Assembly (NCBI GenBank): GCA_030535715.1 | Contig: JAUNRL010000034.1 | Coordinates: 1-9,241 of the forward strand | Direction: 5' to 3' | DNA: 9,241 nucleotides | From: Bacillota bacterium | GTDB taxonomy: Bacteria > Bacillota > Clostridia > Peptostreptococcales > Anaerovoracaceae | In this document: one piece after another, positions 1 through 7,874 of the stretch | Layout: every line of letters begins with the position of its first letter | How positions within the stretch are numbered: the first letter of the stretch is position 1 | Notes under the pieces: generated by a model | What the model was told of the DNA's origin: nothing | The model's input: the letters and a program-made list of their open reading frames with translations, nothing else | The model's database searches: none | Translations under genes and position numbers: made by a program

Positions 1-340
1 TGAAGGCACAGTTGCCGCCGGCGGCTGCCATGTCTGCACAGTCAGCAAATCCGCAATACCCGCAGTGTTCCAGCAGAATCGGTTCATTGCGCGCGGCCAG
101 AATCACCACACAGACGCTGGCATCCACGTTGGCCGCGTCCCGTTTGAAAAAATCGGCCCCGGTCTCGCGGTAGATCTCCCGCATATGATCCGCCAACCGA
201 TCCTTGTCCTCTCCCGTGAGAATATACTCTTCCAGATGATCGGCGCCGTGGGCTTTCGGTGCGGTGACGGCGGCGGTCAGCATCTGCCGCGCAACCTGCA
301 GAACGGCTTTTTCCGTTGTTTCGCTTCTCGTTTCGATCAT
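1..340 (-). CDS. DUF2148 ferredoxin-domain protein (3' end cut by window)
   Basis: The first 113 residues are present; the gene runs off the left edge. It begins with MIETRSETTEKAVLQVARQM, and an AGGA ribosome binding site sits 7 nt before the ATG. An N-terminal helical part is followed by a cysteine cluster: Cys93, Cys96, Cys101 and Cys111 (C-x2-C-x4-C-x9-C, with HCGYCGFADC at its core). This arrangement, after a VCVVILAARNEPILLEH-like strand, is typical of the DUF2148 family, whose members are predicted to bind a 4Fe-4S cluster and are common in anaerobic bacteria and archaea. The biochemical role of the family is not established, so none is assigned. It lies 23 nt after the shikimate-kinase-like gene and is probably the last visible member of the gyrase-headed operon. 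The family call rests on the cysteine pattern and overall look, without a search. Confidence 0.75.
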   Translation of the reverse strand, partial: MIETRSETTEKAVLQVARQMLTAAVTAPKAHGADHLEEYILTGEDKDRLADHMREIYRETGADFFKRDAANVDASVCVVILAARNEPILLEHCGYCGFADCADMAAAGGNCAF

Positions 341-363
341 ATGATTATCCTGTTCGGTTTCCG

Positions 364-876
364 TCAGTCCCGGCCGTCCTTTTCCCGCTCCCTTCGCACG
401 GCGGCGAAGAGCTTCTGCTGCCGCCGGTGGTATTCGTCAAACGCGGCCCGTTTCTCCTCTTCGGAGCCAAACTTCATGAAGGCGTGCCAGGTTCCGGCAT
501 CCTCCTTCGCTTTTTCCCAAAGGCAATCCCGGCTCATTTTTTCTCCGGCGATCACCAGCCCGCAGCCGTGGAGCAGGCCTGCGGTCTGGTCGTCGTAAAG
601 GATACCGTCGCCGCAGGCGATCACCAGCCCGCCGTCCCGCGCTTCGCCGGCGCTGCCTTTGCCGCTGAGCAGTTCCTCCACCACCTCATACTCCCGGTTC
701 CGGTAGCCGTGCTCACCATTCATCATGCAGATCCGGGAAACGGTGCGGCCGTCCCGCTCCTCAATGATCCGATCCAGATCCAGCAGGGGCCAACCCTTCT
801 CTTTGGCCAGTTTTTTCGCAGTCTGCCGAATGGGTGCGCCGAAATATCCGGTGACAAAAATCGGTCTGTTTTTCAT
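364..876 (-). CDS. degenerate shikimate-kinase-like protein
   Basis: A 170-residue cytoplasmic protein with the layout of shikimate kinase, the enzyme that phosphorylates shikimate in chorismate synthesis. A first strand (PIFVTG) leads into a P-loop position; then come DLD at residues 33-35 (shikimate-binding Asp in the family), GEHGYRNRE at 54-62 in place of the usual GE..FR..E (Arg59), and VIACGDG at 85-91 in place of VIATGGG. Key catalytic features are lost. The Walker A GxxGxGKS/T reads GYFGAPIR at residues 10-17, so the nucleotide-binding Lys and Ser/Thr are missing, and the middle Gly of GGG is Asp90. The C-terminal third (RRQQKLFAAV near 151-160) faintly recalls the RxPLYxxxA element. 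The start is supported by a GGAG 10 nt upstream, next to the trpS stop codon 16 nt away. It is probably a paralogue that no longer phosphorylates shikimate, and could be regulatory or structural. I am fairly sure of the fold relationship and unsure of function. Confidence 0.65.
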   Translation of the reverse strand: MKNRPIFVTGYFGAPIRQTAKKLAKEKGWPLLDLDRIIEERDGRTVSRICMMNGEHGYRNREYEVVEELLSGKGSAGEARDGGLVIACGDGILYDDQTAGLLHGCGLVIAGEKMSRDCLWEKAKEDAGTWHAFMKFGSEEEKRAAFDEYHRRQQKLFAAVRREREKDGRD

Positions 877-892
877 GGTTACGCCGCTCCGA

Positions 893-1873
893 TCAAAACC
901 CCAGTCCGAACCTGTCCCGGATTCGCTTCATGGTTTTCTCCGCAATGGCGCCGGCCCGCTCTGCGCCGTCCCGCAGAACAGCCTTCAGCTCGTCGGATTC
1001 GCGGATCTGGGCGTAGTTCTCCTTGATGGGCCGCAGGGCGTCCTGTGTGGCCGCCACCACTTCCTTCTTCAGATCGCCGTAGCCTTTGCCCGCGAAGCGC
1101 GCCGCGATGTCGTTCACGTCTTCTCCGGAGAACGCGCTGTAAATATTCAGCAGATTACTGACCCCCGGTTTATTCTCCGAATCGAAACGAATCTCTCCGT
1201 CGGAATCGGTGGTGGCCCGCATGATGGATTTTTTGATCTTGCTGTCCTCATCCAGCAGGGAAATCCGGCTGTGGATGTTGATGGCGCTCTTGCTCATCTT
1301 CTGGGTGGGGTCGTCCAACGCCATGATCCGGGCGCCGGATTTCATGAACCGCCCTTCAGGCACGACGAAGGTATCCCGGAATTTATGGTTGACCCGGATG
1401 GCGATGTCCCGGCAGAGCTCGATGTGCTGCTTCTGATCATTGCCCACGGGCACCACATCCGTATCGTAGAGCAGGATGTCCGCCGCCATCAGCACCGGAT
1501 AGGTCAGCAGACCCGTGCCCACCGACTCCTTGCTGCTGCTCTTGGCTTTGAACTGGGTCATGCGGAACAGTTCGCCCGTGTAGCAATTGCAGCAGAGAAC
1601 CCAGCCCAGTTCCGCGTGTCCACTGACCGAGGACTGCACAAAGATGATGGATTTCTTCGGATCGACGCCCACCGCCATGTACAGGGCCGCCACATCCAGA
1701 ATGTGCTGCCGCAGTTCTTTCGGATCCTGAGGAAGGGTGATGGCGTGTTCATCCACGATGCAATAGATGCACTCGTGATCCTCCTGCAGTTCGACGAACT
1801 GCTTCAGCGCACCGAGATAATTGCCGAGGTGAATGTTGCCTGTAGGCTGCACGCCGGAAAAAACTCTTTTCAT
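893..1873 (-). CDS. trpS: tryptophan--tRNA ligase
   Basis: A class I aminoacyl-tRNA synthetase that charges tRNA-Trp with tryptophan using ATP in the cytoplasm. At 326 residues it has the usual length for bacterial TrpS. The protein opens with the family-typical MKRVFSGVQPTG and carries the HIGH-type ATP motif as HLGN (residues 15-18), the tryptophan-pocket segment MAADILLY (129-136), GNDQKQH (144-150) and the KMSKS loop (192-196). All active-site signatures look intact. The ATG follows an AGGAG at 8-nt spacing. It starts 51 nt after the gyrA stop, and no terminator or T-box leader fits in that gap, so transcription from the gyrase promoter is likely. Many Bacillota trpS genes instead have their own T-box. 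Its 3' neighbour is a shikimate-kinase-like gene, so two genes with an aromatic amino acid link sit together; whether that matters is unknown. Confidence 0.97.
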   Translation of the reverse strand: MKRVFSGVQPTGNIHLGNYLGALKQFVELQEDHECIYCIVDEHAITLPQDPKELRQHILDVAALYMAVGVDPKKSIIFVQSSVSGHAELGWVLCCNCYTGELFRMTQFKAKSSSKESVGTGLLTYPVLMAADILLYDTDVVPVGNDQKQHIELCRDIAIRVNHKFRDTFVVPEGRFMKSGARIMALDDPTQKMSKSAINIHSRISLLDEDSKIKKSIMRATTDSDGEIRFDSENKPGVSNLLNIYSAFSGEDVNDIAARFAGKGYGDLKKEVVAATQDALRPIKENYAQIRESDELKAVLRDGAERAGAIAEKTMKRIRDRFGLGF

Positions 1874-1924
1874 GGTTGATTCTCCTGTTCCTGATTTTGT
1901 TGTCCGTTCTTCCCCTGTGCGAGT

Positions 1925-4522
1925 TTACTCATCCTTGTCCGGATCGTAGAGGTTAATGACCATGGTGGTCTGCACCGATCCGTCATCTTTGTTTTCCTTC
2001 GCTTCTTTCGCCTCTTTCGCTTCTCTCTCGGCGGCCTTTTTCTTCGCCTTCTTTGCCTTTGCCGCCAGTTCCGCGTCCCGGGCATGCTCCTCTTCGTTGA
2101 TGACCCGGGCCATGGAGATGATCTCCACATCCTCGCCGGCGCGCATGATCCTCACGCCCTGGGTCGCCCGGCCAAGAACGGAGACGTCCTTCGCCTCGAT
2201 GCGGATGACCACACCTTTGGAATTGATCAGAATAACCTCATCCTCGTCGGTCACCACCTCTGCACCGATCAGCTTACCGGTCTTTTTGAACTTGCTCTTG
2301 TCATAGGTCAGCAGGCCCTTGCCGCCTCTGGCCTGAATCTTATATTCATCCACCGAGGTTCTTTTGCCGAAGCCCTTGCCGGTGACCACCATCAGCTGCT
2401 CCTTCGGCTGCACCAGCTGCATGGAGACAACCTCATCGTCATTCTCCAGTTTAATGGCCCGCACGCCGCCGGCGATGCGGCCCATGGGCCGAACATCCTC
2501 TTCCGAGAAGCAGATGCACTTGCCGTTCCTGGTGATGATGATCACGTTGTCCGTCCCGGACGTCTGCTTAATGCCCACCAGCTCGTCCCCATCCCGCAGC
2601 GTGATGGCGATCAGGCCGGTCTTGCGGTTGGTGTCAAACTGAGAGATGGCGGTCTTCTTGATGGTTCCCTTCTTCGTTACGGCGATGAGATATTTGTCGT
2701 CCCGGAAATCCCGGAAGGGTATGATCGTGGTCACCCGCTCCCGCTGCATCAGATTCAGGAAATTGACTGCCGGCGTGCCCTTGGCCGTCCGCGTAGCTTC
2801 GGGAATCTCAAAGGCCCGGATCTTGTGCACCTTGCCGGTATTGGTAAAGAACATCAGCTCATCGTGGGTCGAGCACATAATCAGATCCCGGACGAAGTCA
2901 TTTTCCCTGGTGGTCAGGCCGGTGATGCCCTTGCCTCCCCTCTTCTGGGTTTTGTACGTATCCGCGGGAATCCGCTTCAGATAACCCAGATGAGTCAGGG
3001 TGATGGCCACCTGCTTCTCTTCAATAAGATCCTCAATGTCCATCTCGCCGGAATCGCCGGTGATCTTCGTGCGGCGCTTATCACCCCATTTCTTTTTGAT
3101 CTCCAGCAGTTCATCCTTGATGACGTCCATGAGCTTTTTCTCATCCGCCAGCAGGCTTCTGTAATAGGCGATCCGTTCGCAGAGTTCCTTGTATTCGGCT
3201 TCGATCTTCTCCCTCTCCAGCCCCTGCAATCTGGCCAGACGCATGTCCAGGATGGCCTGGGCCTGCACCTCGGACAGACCGAAGGAATCCATCAGCTTCT
3301 CCCTGGCATCGTTGTAGCTGGCGCGGATGATCCGGATAATTTCGTCGATGTTGTCCAGGGCAATCCGCAGACCTTCCAGGATATGCGCGCGGTCTTCTGC
3401 CCTCTTCAGGTCGAACCGGGTTCTCCGGGTCACCACGTTCTTCTGGTGCTTCAGATATTCCTCCAGAATCTGATATAGATTCAGCACCTTCGGCTGTCCG
3501 TCTACCAGCGCCAGCATGATCATGCTGAAGTTTTCCTGCAGCTGAGACTGCTTGTACAGTTTGTTCAGGGTAACCCGGGGATTGGCATCCCGCTTCAGTT
3601 CAATGACCACCCGCAGACCCTTGCGATTGGACTCATCGCGTAATGCCGATATACCTTCTATCTTTTTATCCCGGACCAGCTCGCCGATCCGTTCCAACAT
3701 CCGGGCCTTGTTAACCTGATAGGGAATCTCCGTGACAACGATCTGAGATTTGCCCCTCGCAGTCTCTTCAATCTCGGCCACCGCCCGAACCTGTACCTTA
3801 CCCTGGCCTGTCCGGTAGGCTTCCTCAATTCCCTTGCGTCCCAGAATCTGTGCGCCCGTAGGGAAATCGGGACCCTTGATGATCTTCATCAGATCCTCCA
3901 CCGTACAGTCCTCATCGTCGATCATCTTCACGCAGGCATCAATGGTTTCACTCAGGTTGTGCGGTGGAATCGAAGTGGCCATACCTACGGCGATACCATT
4001 GCTGCCGTTGATCAGCAGATTCGGCACGCGAGAAGGCAGAACCACCGGCTCCATTTCCTCTTCGTCGAAGTTGGGAATGAAGTCTACCGTCTCCTTGCCG
4101 ATGTCTCGCAGCATCTGCAGGGCAAAAGGCGACATCCTCGCCTCCGTATACCGCATGGCCGCCGCGCCGTCTCCGTCAATGGAACCGAAGTTACCGTGAC
4201 CGTCTACCAGAGGATATCTTGTGGCAAAGGGCTGAGCCAGTTTGACCATGGCCTCGTAGATGGAGCTGTCACCGTGGGGGTGGTATTTACCCATGACATC
4301 ACCGACGATACGGGCCGACTTCCGGTGAGGTTTGTCCGGAGTGATCCCCAGTTCATTCATTCCAAAGAGAATCCGGCGGTGTACCGGTTTGAGACCATCT
4401 CTCACGTCGGGAAGCGCCCGTCCCACGATGACGCTCATGGCGTAATCGATGTACGAGTTCTTCATCTCGTCATGGATCTCGTGCTGTATCATTTTCTGGT
4501 CTTCCAGAAGATTCGTCGTCAT
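1925..4522 (-). CDS. gyrA: DNA gyrase subunit A
   Basis: The DNA breakage-reunion and wrapping subunit of gyrase (A2B2), which introduces negative supercoils. The 865 residues include the N-terminal cleavage domain with catalytic Tyr125 beside Arg124 ([11 protein letters not shown]), followed by tower and coiled-coil regions (about 365-490). The beta-pinwheel C-terminal domain starts near 500 and has its GyrA box as QKRGGKG (526-532), a mild variant of QRRGGKG that separates gyrase from topoisomerase IV. A second RGGKG lies at 732-736. The quinolone-determining stretch GDSSIYE has Ser86 and Glu90 at the resistance positions, so the residues look like a susceptible wild type. After the last blade comes a charged Lys/Ala/Glu tail (about 820-845) with (EAK) repeats, then a short end [16 protein letters not shown]. 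The start has AAGGA 9 nt upstream and follows gyrB by 48 nt. Topoisomerase IV ParC is the only serious alternative; the GyrA box and the gyrB/recF context argue against it. Confidence 0.98.
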   Translation of the reverse strand: MTTNLLEDQKMIQHEIHDEMKNSYIDYAMSVIVGRALPDVRDGLKPVHRRILFGMNELGITPDKPHRKSARIVGDVMGKYHPHGDSSIYEAMVKLAQPFATRYPLVDGHGNFGSIDGDGAAAMRYTEARMSPFALQMLRDIGKETVDFIPNFDEEEMEPVVLPSRVPNLLINGSNGIAVGMATSIPPHNLSETIDACVKMIDDEDCTVEDLMKIIKGPDFPTGAQILGRKGIEEAYRTGQGKVQVRAVAEIEETARGKSQIVVTEIPYQVNKARMLERIGELVRDKKIEGISALRDESNRKGLRVVIELKRDANPRVTLNKLYKQSQLQENFSMIMLALVDGQPKVLNLYQILEEYLKHQKNVVTRRTRFDLKRAEDRAHILEGLRIALDNIDEIIRIIRASYNDAREKLMDSFGLSEVQAQAILDMRLARLQGLEREKIEAEYKELCERIAYYRSLLADEKKLMDVIKDELLEIKKKWGDKRRTKITGDSGEMDIEDLIEEKQVAITLTHLGYLKRIPADTYKTQKRGGKGITGLTTRENDFVRDLIMCSTHDELMFFTNTGKVHKIRAFEIPEATRTAKGTPAVNFLNLMQRERVTTIIPFRDFRDDKYLIAVTKKGTIKKTAISQFDTNRKTGLIAITLRDGDELVGIKQTSGTDNVIIITRNGKCICFSEEDVRPMGRIAGGVRAIKLENDDEVVSMQLVQPKEQLMVVTGKGFGKRTSVDEYKIQARGGKGLLTYDKSKFKKTGKLIGAEVVTDEDEVILINSKGVVIRIEAKDVSVLGRATQGVRIMRAGEDVEIISMARVINEEEHARDAELAAKAKKAKKKAAEREAKEAKEAKENKDDGSVQTTMVINLYDPDKDE
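1998..2024 (-). repeat. three tandem 9-bp units in gyrA tail
   Basis: Three consecutive 9-bp units (ttcgcttct, ttcgcctct, ttcgcttct on the plus strand) differ at a single base and encode a run of Glu-Ala-Lys triplets in the GyrA tail. Because the unit is a multiple of three, copy-number change would keep the frame. Such (EAK)n runs tend to form a rigid charged helix. Confidence 0.8.
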
Positions 4523-4570
4523 TCCGCGTTGTCCTTTCTTTCTGCAAAGGCAATTCCGCCTGTGTTTTCG

Positions 4571-6499
4571 TTATACGTCCAGAGTCGCGTAAATCGCGTG
4601 GTCTTCAATAAATTTCTTTCTCGGAGGAACCTTGTCACCCATGAGGGTGGTGAAGATTTCGTCTGCCGCTGCACCGTCTTCCACGGTGATCTGAATCAGC
4701 GTCCGCTTGGTAAAATCCATGGTGGTGTCCCAGAGCTGCTCCGCATTCATTTCACCCAGGCCCTTGTAGCGCTGAATTTCGATTTTGCTGTTCTTGCCTT
4801 TTCCCTTCGTCAGCTCCGCCATCAGTCTCTCCTGTTCTCGGTCGGAATAGGTATAGTAGATGTCCCTTCCCTTCTTTACCCGAAACAGCGGCGGCTGGGC
4901 CGCGTAGACGTAGCCGTTCTCAATCAGCGGCGTCATGTACCGGTAGAAGAAAGTCAACAGAAGAGTCCGGATATGGGCGCCGTCCACGTCGGCATCGGTC
5001 ATAATAATAATCTTATGGTAGCGAAGCTTTTCCAGGTCAAAGTCGGAACCGATGCCACAGCCGAAGGCGGTGATCATGTTCTTGATTTCATCGGAATTGA
5101 GAATCCGGTCCAGCCGGGCTTTCTCCACATTGAGGATCTTGCCGCGGAGAGGCAGTATCGCCTGCCGTGCCCGGTCCCTGCCCTCCTTGGCGGATCCGCC
5201 TGCGGAGTCACCCTCCACCAGGAAGATTTCGGAAATCTCCGGATCCTTTTCCGAACAGTCAGCCAGTTTGCCCGGCATGGAATTGCCATCCAGGAAATTA
5301 GCCCGGCGCGCCTGTTTTCTGGCCTTCTGGGCAGCCAGACGAGCCCGGGACGATTTCAGGCATCGCTCCATAATCGATTTGGCCTGACTGGGATTCTCCT
5401 CCAGGAAGGCCATCACATAATCCGCTGTCGCGGCCTCCACAAATCCCCGCATATCGCTGTTGCCCAGTTTGGTCTTTGTCTGACCCTCAAACTGCGGCTC
5501 CGTCAGTTTCACAGAAATTACAGCGGTAAGACCCTCCCGGACATCTTCACCGGAAAGAGGCTCATCCTTATCCTTCAGGAACTTGTTATTCCTGGCGTAG
5601 TTATTGAAAATTCTGGTCATAGCGGCCCGGAATCCCTGCAGATGGAAACCTCCTTCCGTGGTATTGATATTATTGGCAAAGGAAAGCACCGTCTCACTGT
5701 AGCTTTCCGTGTACTGCATGGCGACTTCCACTTCTTTTTCACTGTCGCTGACTTCGAAGTAGATGATATCTCGATGAATAGCATCCTTATTGCCGTTCAT
5801 ATATTCCACATAGTTTTTGATGCCGCCTTCGTAGTGGAAGACTTCCTCTCTCTTTTGCCCTTCCCGTTCATCCTTCAGCGTGATTTTCACGCCCTTATTC
5901 AGAAAGGCCATCTCCCGCAGCCTTCTCTGCAGGGTTTCGTAATCAAAGATCACCTCATCAAAAATGTCCGGATCCGGCCAGAAGATACTTTTGGATCCGG
6001 TCTTTCTGGCATTGCCGATCTCCTGCAGAGGAGTAATGGTCTTACCCTTTTCATAGACCTGAGCATAAATTCTGCCGTTCCGTCGGATTTCCACCTCCAT
6101 CCGCGTAGACAGAGCGTTAACGACAGAAGCACCGACGCCGTGCAGTCCGCCGGATACCTTGTATCCGCCGCCGCCAAATTTGCCGCCGGCATGTAGAACC
6201 GTATGGATCACTTCCACCGCCGGTTTCTTCATCTTCGGGTGCATATCCACCGGCATACCCCGGCCGTCGTCTTCCACCAGAATGGAATTATCTTTCTGAA
6301 TAATCACCTTGATGGTGCTGCAAAATCCGGCCAGTGCCTCATCAATACTGTTATCCACAATCTCATAAACCAGATGATGAAGACCTCGCAGACCGGTGCT
6401 TCCGATGTACATGCCCGGTCGTTTTCTGACCGCTTCCAGACCTTCCAGAACCTGGATCTGTTCAGCGCCGTATTTTTGCAGATTATTGTTTTTTGTCAT
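4571..6499 (-). CDS. gyrB: DNA gyrase subunit B
   Basis: The ATPase subunit of DNA gyrase, 642 residues from the preferred start. It has the GHKL ATP-binding fold ([10 protein letters not shown] with catalytic Glu46, [10 protein letters not shown], and [16 protein letters not shown] around residue 120), the transducer domain with the QTKTKLGN loop near 340, and the TOPRIM domain with EGDSAGGSA (429-437) and metal-binding DADVDGAH (Asp502, 504, 506). Then come [15 protein letters not shown] and the C-terminal [15 protein letters not shown]. Length matches short Gram-positive GyrB, without the insert of E. coli. A longer reading frame begins at 6517, but an AGGAG (6508-6512) lies 8 nt before the ATG at 6499, inside the first seven codons of the longer form, so 6499 is chosen. 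It has its own promoter upstream and heads the gyrB-gyrA-trpS cluster. ParE is unlikely given the recF-gyrB-gyrA order. Confidence 0.98.
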   Translation of the reverse strand: MTKNNNLQKYGAEQIQVLEGLEAVRKRPGMYIGSTGLRGLHHLVYEIVDNSIDEALAGFCSTIKVIIQKDNSILVEDDGRGMPVDMHPKMKKPAVEVIHTVLHAGGKFGGGGYKVSGGLHGVGASVVNALSTRMEVEIRRNGRIYAQVYEKGKTITPLQEIGNARKTGSKSIFWPDPDIFDEVIFDYETLQRRLREMAFLNKGVKITLKDEREGQKREEVFHYEGGIKNYVEYMNGNKDAIHRDIIYFEVSDSEKEVEVAMQYTESYSETVLSFANNINTTEGGFHLQGFRAAMTRIFNNYARNNKFLKDKDEPLSGEDVREGLTAVISVKLTEPQFEGQTKTKLGNSDMRGFVEAATADYVMAFLEENPSQAKSIMERCLKSSRARLAAQKARKQARRANFLDGNSMPGKLADCSEKDPEISEIFLVEGDSAGGSAKEGRDRARQAILPLRGKILNVEKARLDRILNSDEIKNMITAFGCGIGSDFDLEKLRYHKIIIMTDADVDGAHIRTLLLTFFYRYMTPLIENGYVYAAQPPLFRVKKGRDIYYTYSDREQERLMAELTKGKGKNSKIEIQRYKGLGEMNAEQLWDTTMDFTKRTLIQITVEDGAAADEIFTTLMGDKVPPRKKFIEDHAIYATLDV

Positions 6500-6507
6500 A
6501 TTCTGTT

Positions 6508-6512
6508 CTCCT
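6508..6512 (-). promoter_or_regulatory. gyrB ribosome binding site that sets the start
   Basis: AGGAG on the minus strand, 8 nt before the ATG at 6499. It falls between the two in-frame ATG codons (6517 and 6499), so it can only serve the downstream one. Confidence 0.8.
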
Positions 6513-6541
6513 ACCATTTAAATGATAAAATACCACATGAT

Positions 6542-6570
6542 ATTGTAGCATGAAAATCGTCGATTTTCAA
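6542..6570 (-). promoter_or_regulatory. sigma-A-type promoter of gyrB
   Basis: On the minus strand, TTGAAA (6565-6570) and TACAAT (6542-6547) are separated by exactly 17 bp, and a TGC just before the -10 gives an extended -10 motif. Transcription would start around 6535, leaving a leader of about 36 nt before the gyrB ATG. The recF terminator lies just upstream, so this is probably the main promoter for gyrB-gyrA and the genes behind them. Its spacer is filled by a perfect palindrome. The match to the housekeeping consensus is seen directly; use in vivo is inferred. Confidence 0.75.
6551..6569. promoter_or_regulatory. perfect 19-bp palindrome in the gyrB promoter (possible operator)
   Basis: TGAAAATCG-T-CGATTTTCA on the plus strand: two perfect 9-bp arms around a single central base. 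It occupies most of the -35/-10 spacer of the gyrB promoter and covers five of the six -35 bases. Symmetric sites of this size and position are typical of dimeric repressor operators, but I do not recognise this sequence as the site of a known regulator. A T-run is absent, so it is not a terminator. Confidence 0.6.
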
Positions 6571-6609
6571 TAAAAAGACAATATATCATAAAAATACTCG
6601 ACACATTGT

Positions 6610-6630
6610 AAAAAAATCCGCCAGAGCGGA
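6610..6630 (-). terminator. rho-independent terminator after recF
   Basis: On the minus strand TCCGC-TCTG-GCGGA is followed directly by seven T residues. The stem is short (5 bp, GC-rich), with a further three A-T pairs possible beyond a small internal loop. It lies about 130 nt after the recF stop and upstream of the gyrB promoter, so it separates dnaN-recF transcription from the gyrase operon. The stretch between recF and the hairpin (6631-6759) is very AT-rich and shows no open reading frame of note. The plus-strand side lacks a T-run, so it is one-directional. Confidence 0.75.
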
Positions 6631-6759
6631 AATTTCACTGTAAAAAAGTTTGAATTATTTAATGGGTACACCTTTATAAAAATTCCATTTATTTACTAAT
6701 AGTTTCAGGCACAATATATGCGATAACCAAATATAACCTACATAAAAGAAAAGAATATA

Positions 6760-7851
6760 TCATATTTCAATATCGATCTCTCCATTTTTTATGGTGAATA
6801 TTTTTCCTTTTGGAAGAGAACGGGCAACGGAACCGATCAGATCCGTCGTGGTGATGAACATCTGATTTTCCTCCAGGGAGTTAATGAGATATTTCTGTCG
6901 CTCATTGTCCAGTTCCGACAGTACATCATCCAGAAGAAGGATTGGCTTTTCCCCTGTCTCCTCTTCGATAATCCTTATCTCCGACAGTTTCAGAGACAAA
7001 GCGGCTGTCCGCTGCTGACCTTGGGATCCGAAACAGCGCAGATTCGTGCCATCAGCGCAGATCTTCAGATCATCCCGATGCGGTCCTCTGCCGGTGGATC
7101 CATAGTGCATATCCTTTTCCCGTTCTCTCTTCAGCATATCATAAAAGATTTCTTCTTCGCTGCCTCCGCCGCTGATTTCCGTTTCATACTGAATCTCCAG
7201 GTTTTCCCTTCCTCCGGAAATCCGGTGATGAATGTCCTGGCTGATTATTCCTATCTTTTGAATGAACTCTTTTCTCATCCGGACGACCCGACTGCCGTAC
7301 TGCACCAGCTCCCGATCCCAGATATCCAGAACATGCTCATCCTTATTTTCTTCCTTCAGGCAGGCATTTCGCTGTTTCAGCGCCCGGCGGTAATGATTCA
7401 TATCGCTGACGTAGCGCGGCCGGATCTGACATATTTCCCGGTCAATGAAGTTTCTTCTCTTCGTGGGTTCATCTTTGACGATCTTCAGATCCTCCGGGGA
7501 AAAAACAATAATATGCAGTTTATCCAGCAATTCTGATGTTTTCCTTATTTTCACACCATCAATGGTGATTGCCTTTGCCCCTTCTCTGCTGATGATGATT
7601 TCCACCGTATGTTCATCATCTCCGTAGCAGGCCCGGGTTATGATCCGACTGTAATCCTCTCCGAATCGGATCATCTCCTTCTCTCGAATGGTCTTAAAGG
7701 ATTTTGCCATGGCATTTAAATAGATACCCTCCAGCAGATTGGTTTTTCCCTGGGCATTTTCGCCCAGAAAAATATTAATACCATCGCTGAAGGATACCCG
7801 TAAATTCTTATAATTTCTGAAATCCTGCAGTTCTATTTCCCGGATAACCAT
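6760..7851 (-). CDS. recF: DNA replication and repair protein RecF
   Basis: An SMC-like ATPase that helps load RecA at single-strand gaps with RecO and RecR. The 363 residues match the family length. The start MVIREIELQDFRNYKNL is typical (the FRNY element). Walker A is GENAQGKTN (30-38), the ABC signature is FGSQGQQRT (274-282), and Walker B is PILLLDDVLSELD (303-315) with its D-loop; TTTD near 334-337 lies at the switch-histidine region. The middle third carries the family's charged helical lobe II, including VFSPEDLKIVKDEPTKRRNFIDRE. It starts 23 nt after dnaN, with only a weak purine-rich stretch and no clear Shine-Dalgarno sequence, so translation may be coupled to dnaN. The usual Bacillus yaaA/rlbA gene between dnaN and recF is absent. 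A terminator follows about 130 nt downstream. Confidence 0.97.
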   Translation of the reverse strand: MVIREIELQDFRNYKNLRVSFSDGINIFLGENAQGKTNLLEGIYLNAMAKSFKTIREKEMIRFGEDYSRIITRACYGDDEHTVEIIISREGAKAITIDGVKIRKTSELLDKLHIIVFSPEDLKIVKDEPTKRRNFIDREICQIRPRYVSDMNHYRRALKQRNACLKEENKDEHVLDIWDRELVQYGSRVVRMRKEFIQKIGIISQDIHHRISGGRENLEIQYETEISGGGSEEEIFYDMLKREREKDMHYGSTGRGPHRDDLKICADGTNLRCFGSQGQQRTAALSLKLSEIRIIEEETGEKPILLLDDVLSELDNERQKYLINSLEENQMFITTTDLIGSVARSLPKGKIFTIKNGEIDIEI

Positions 7852-7874
7852 ACTTTTGTCCGCTTATGCTTTTC

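Noticed and set aside
1874..1924. Possible T-box or leader before trpS
   Set aside because: The 51-nt gap is far too short for a T-box and shows only the ribosome binding site.
4250..4290. Possible quinolone-resistance changes in GyrA
   Set aside because: The key positions read Ser86 and Glu90, the ordinary residues in susceptible Gram-positive gyrases.
4523..4570. Small inverted repeat (AGGC/GCCT) between gyrB and gyrA
   Set aside because: Four-base arms without a T-run are expected by chance and do not support a terminator or attenuator.
3959..6196. A 745-codon open frame on the plus strand opposite gyrB and gyrA, and similar long antisense frames opposite gyrA and trpS
   Set aside because: They are shadows of the codon bias in conserved, unmistakable genes on the minus strand; the translations show no recognisable domain and no ribosome binding site was seen.
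6351..6359. A perfect DnaA box (TTATCCACA, plus strand) inside gyrB
   Set aside because: It falls on the codons for the invariant VDNS segment of the ATP site, so the match is explained by coding; no other origin-like element is nearby.
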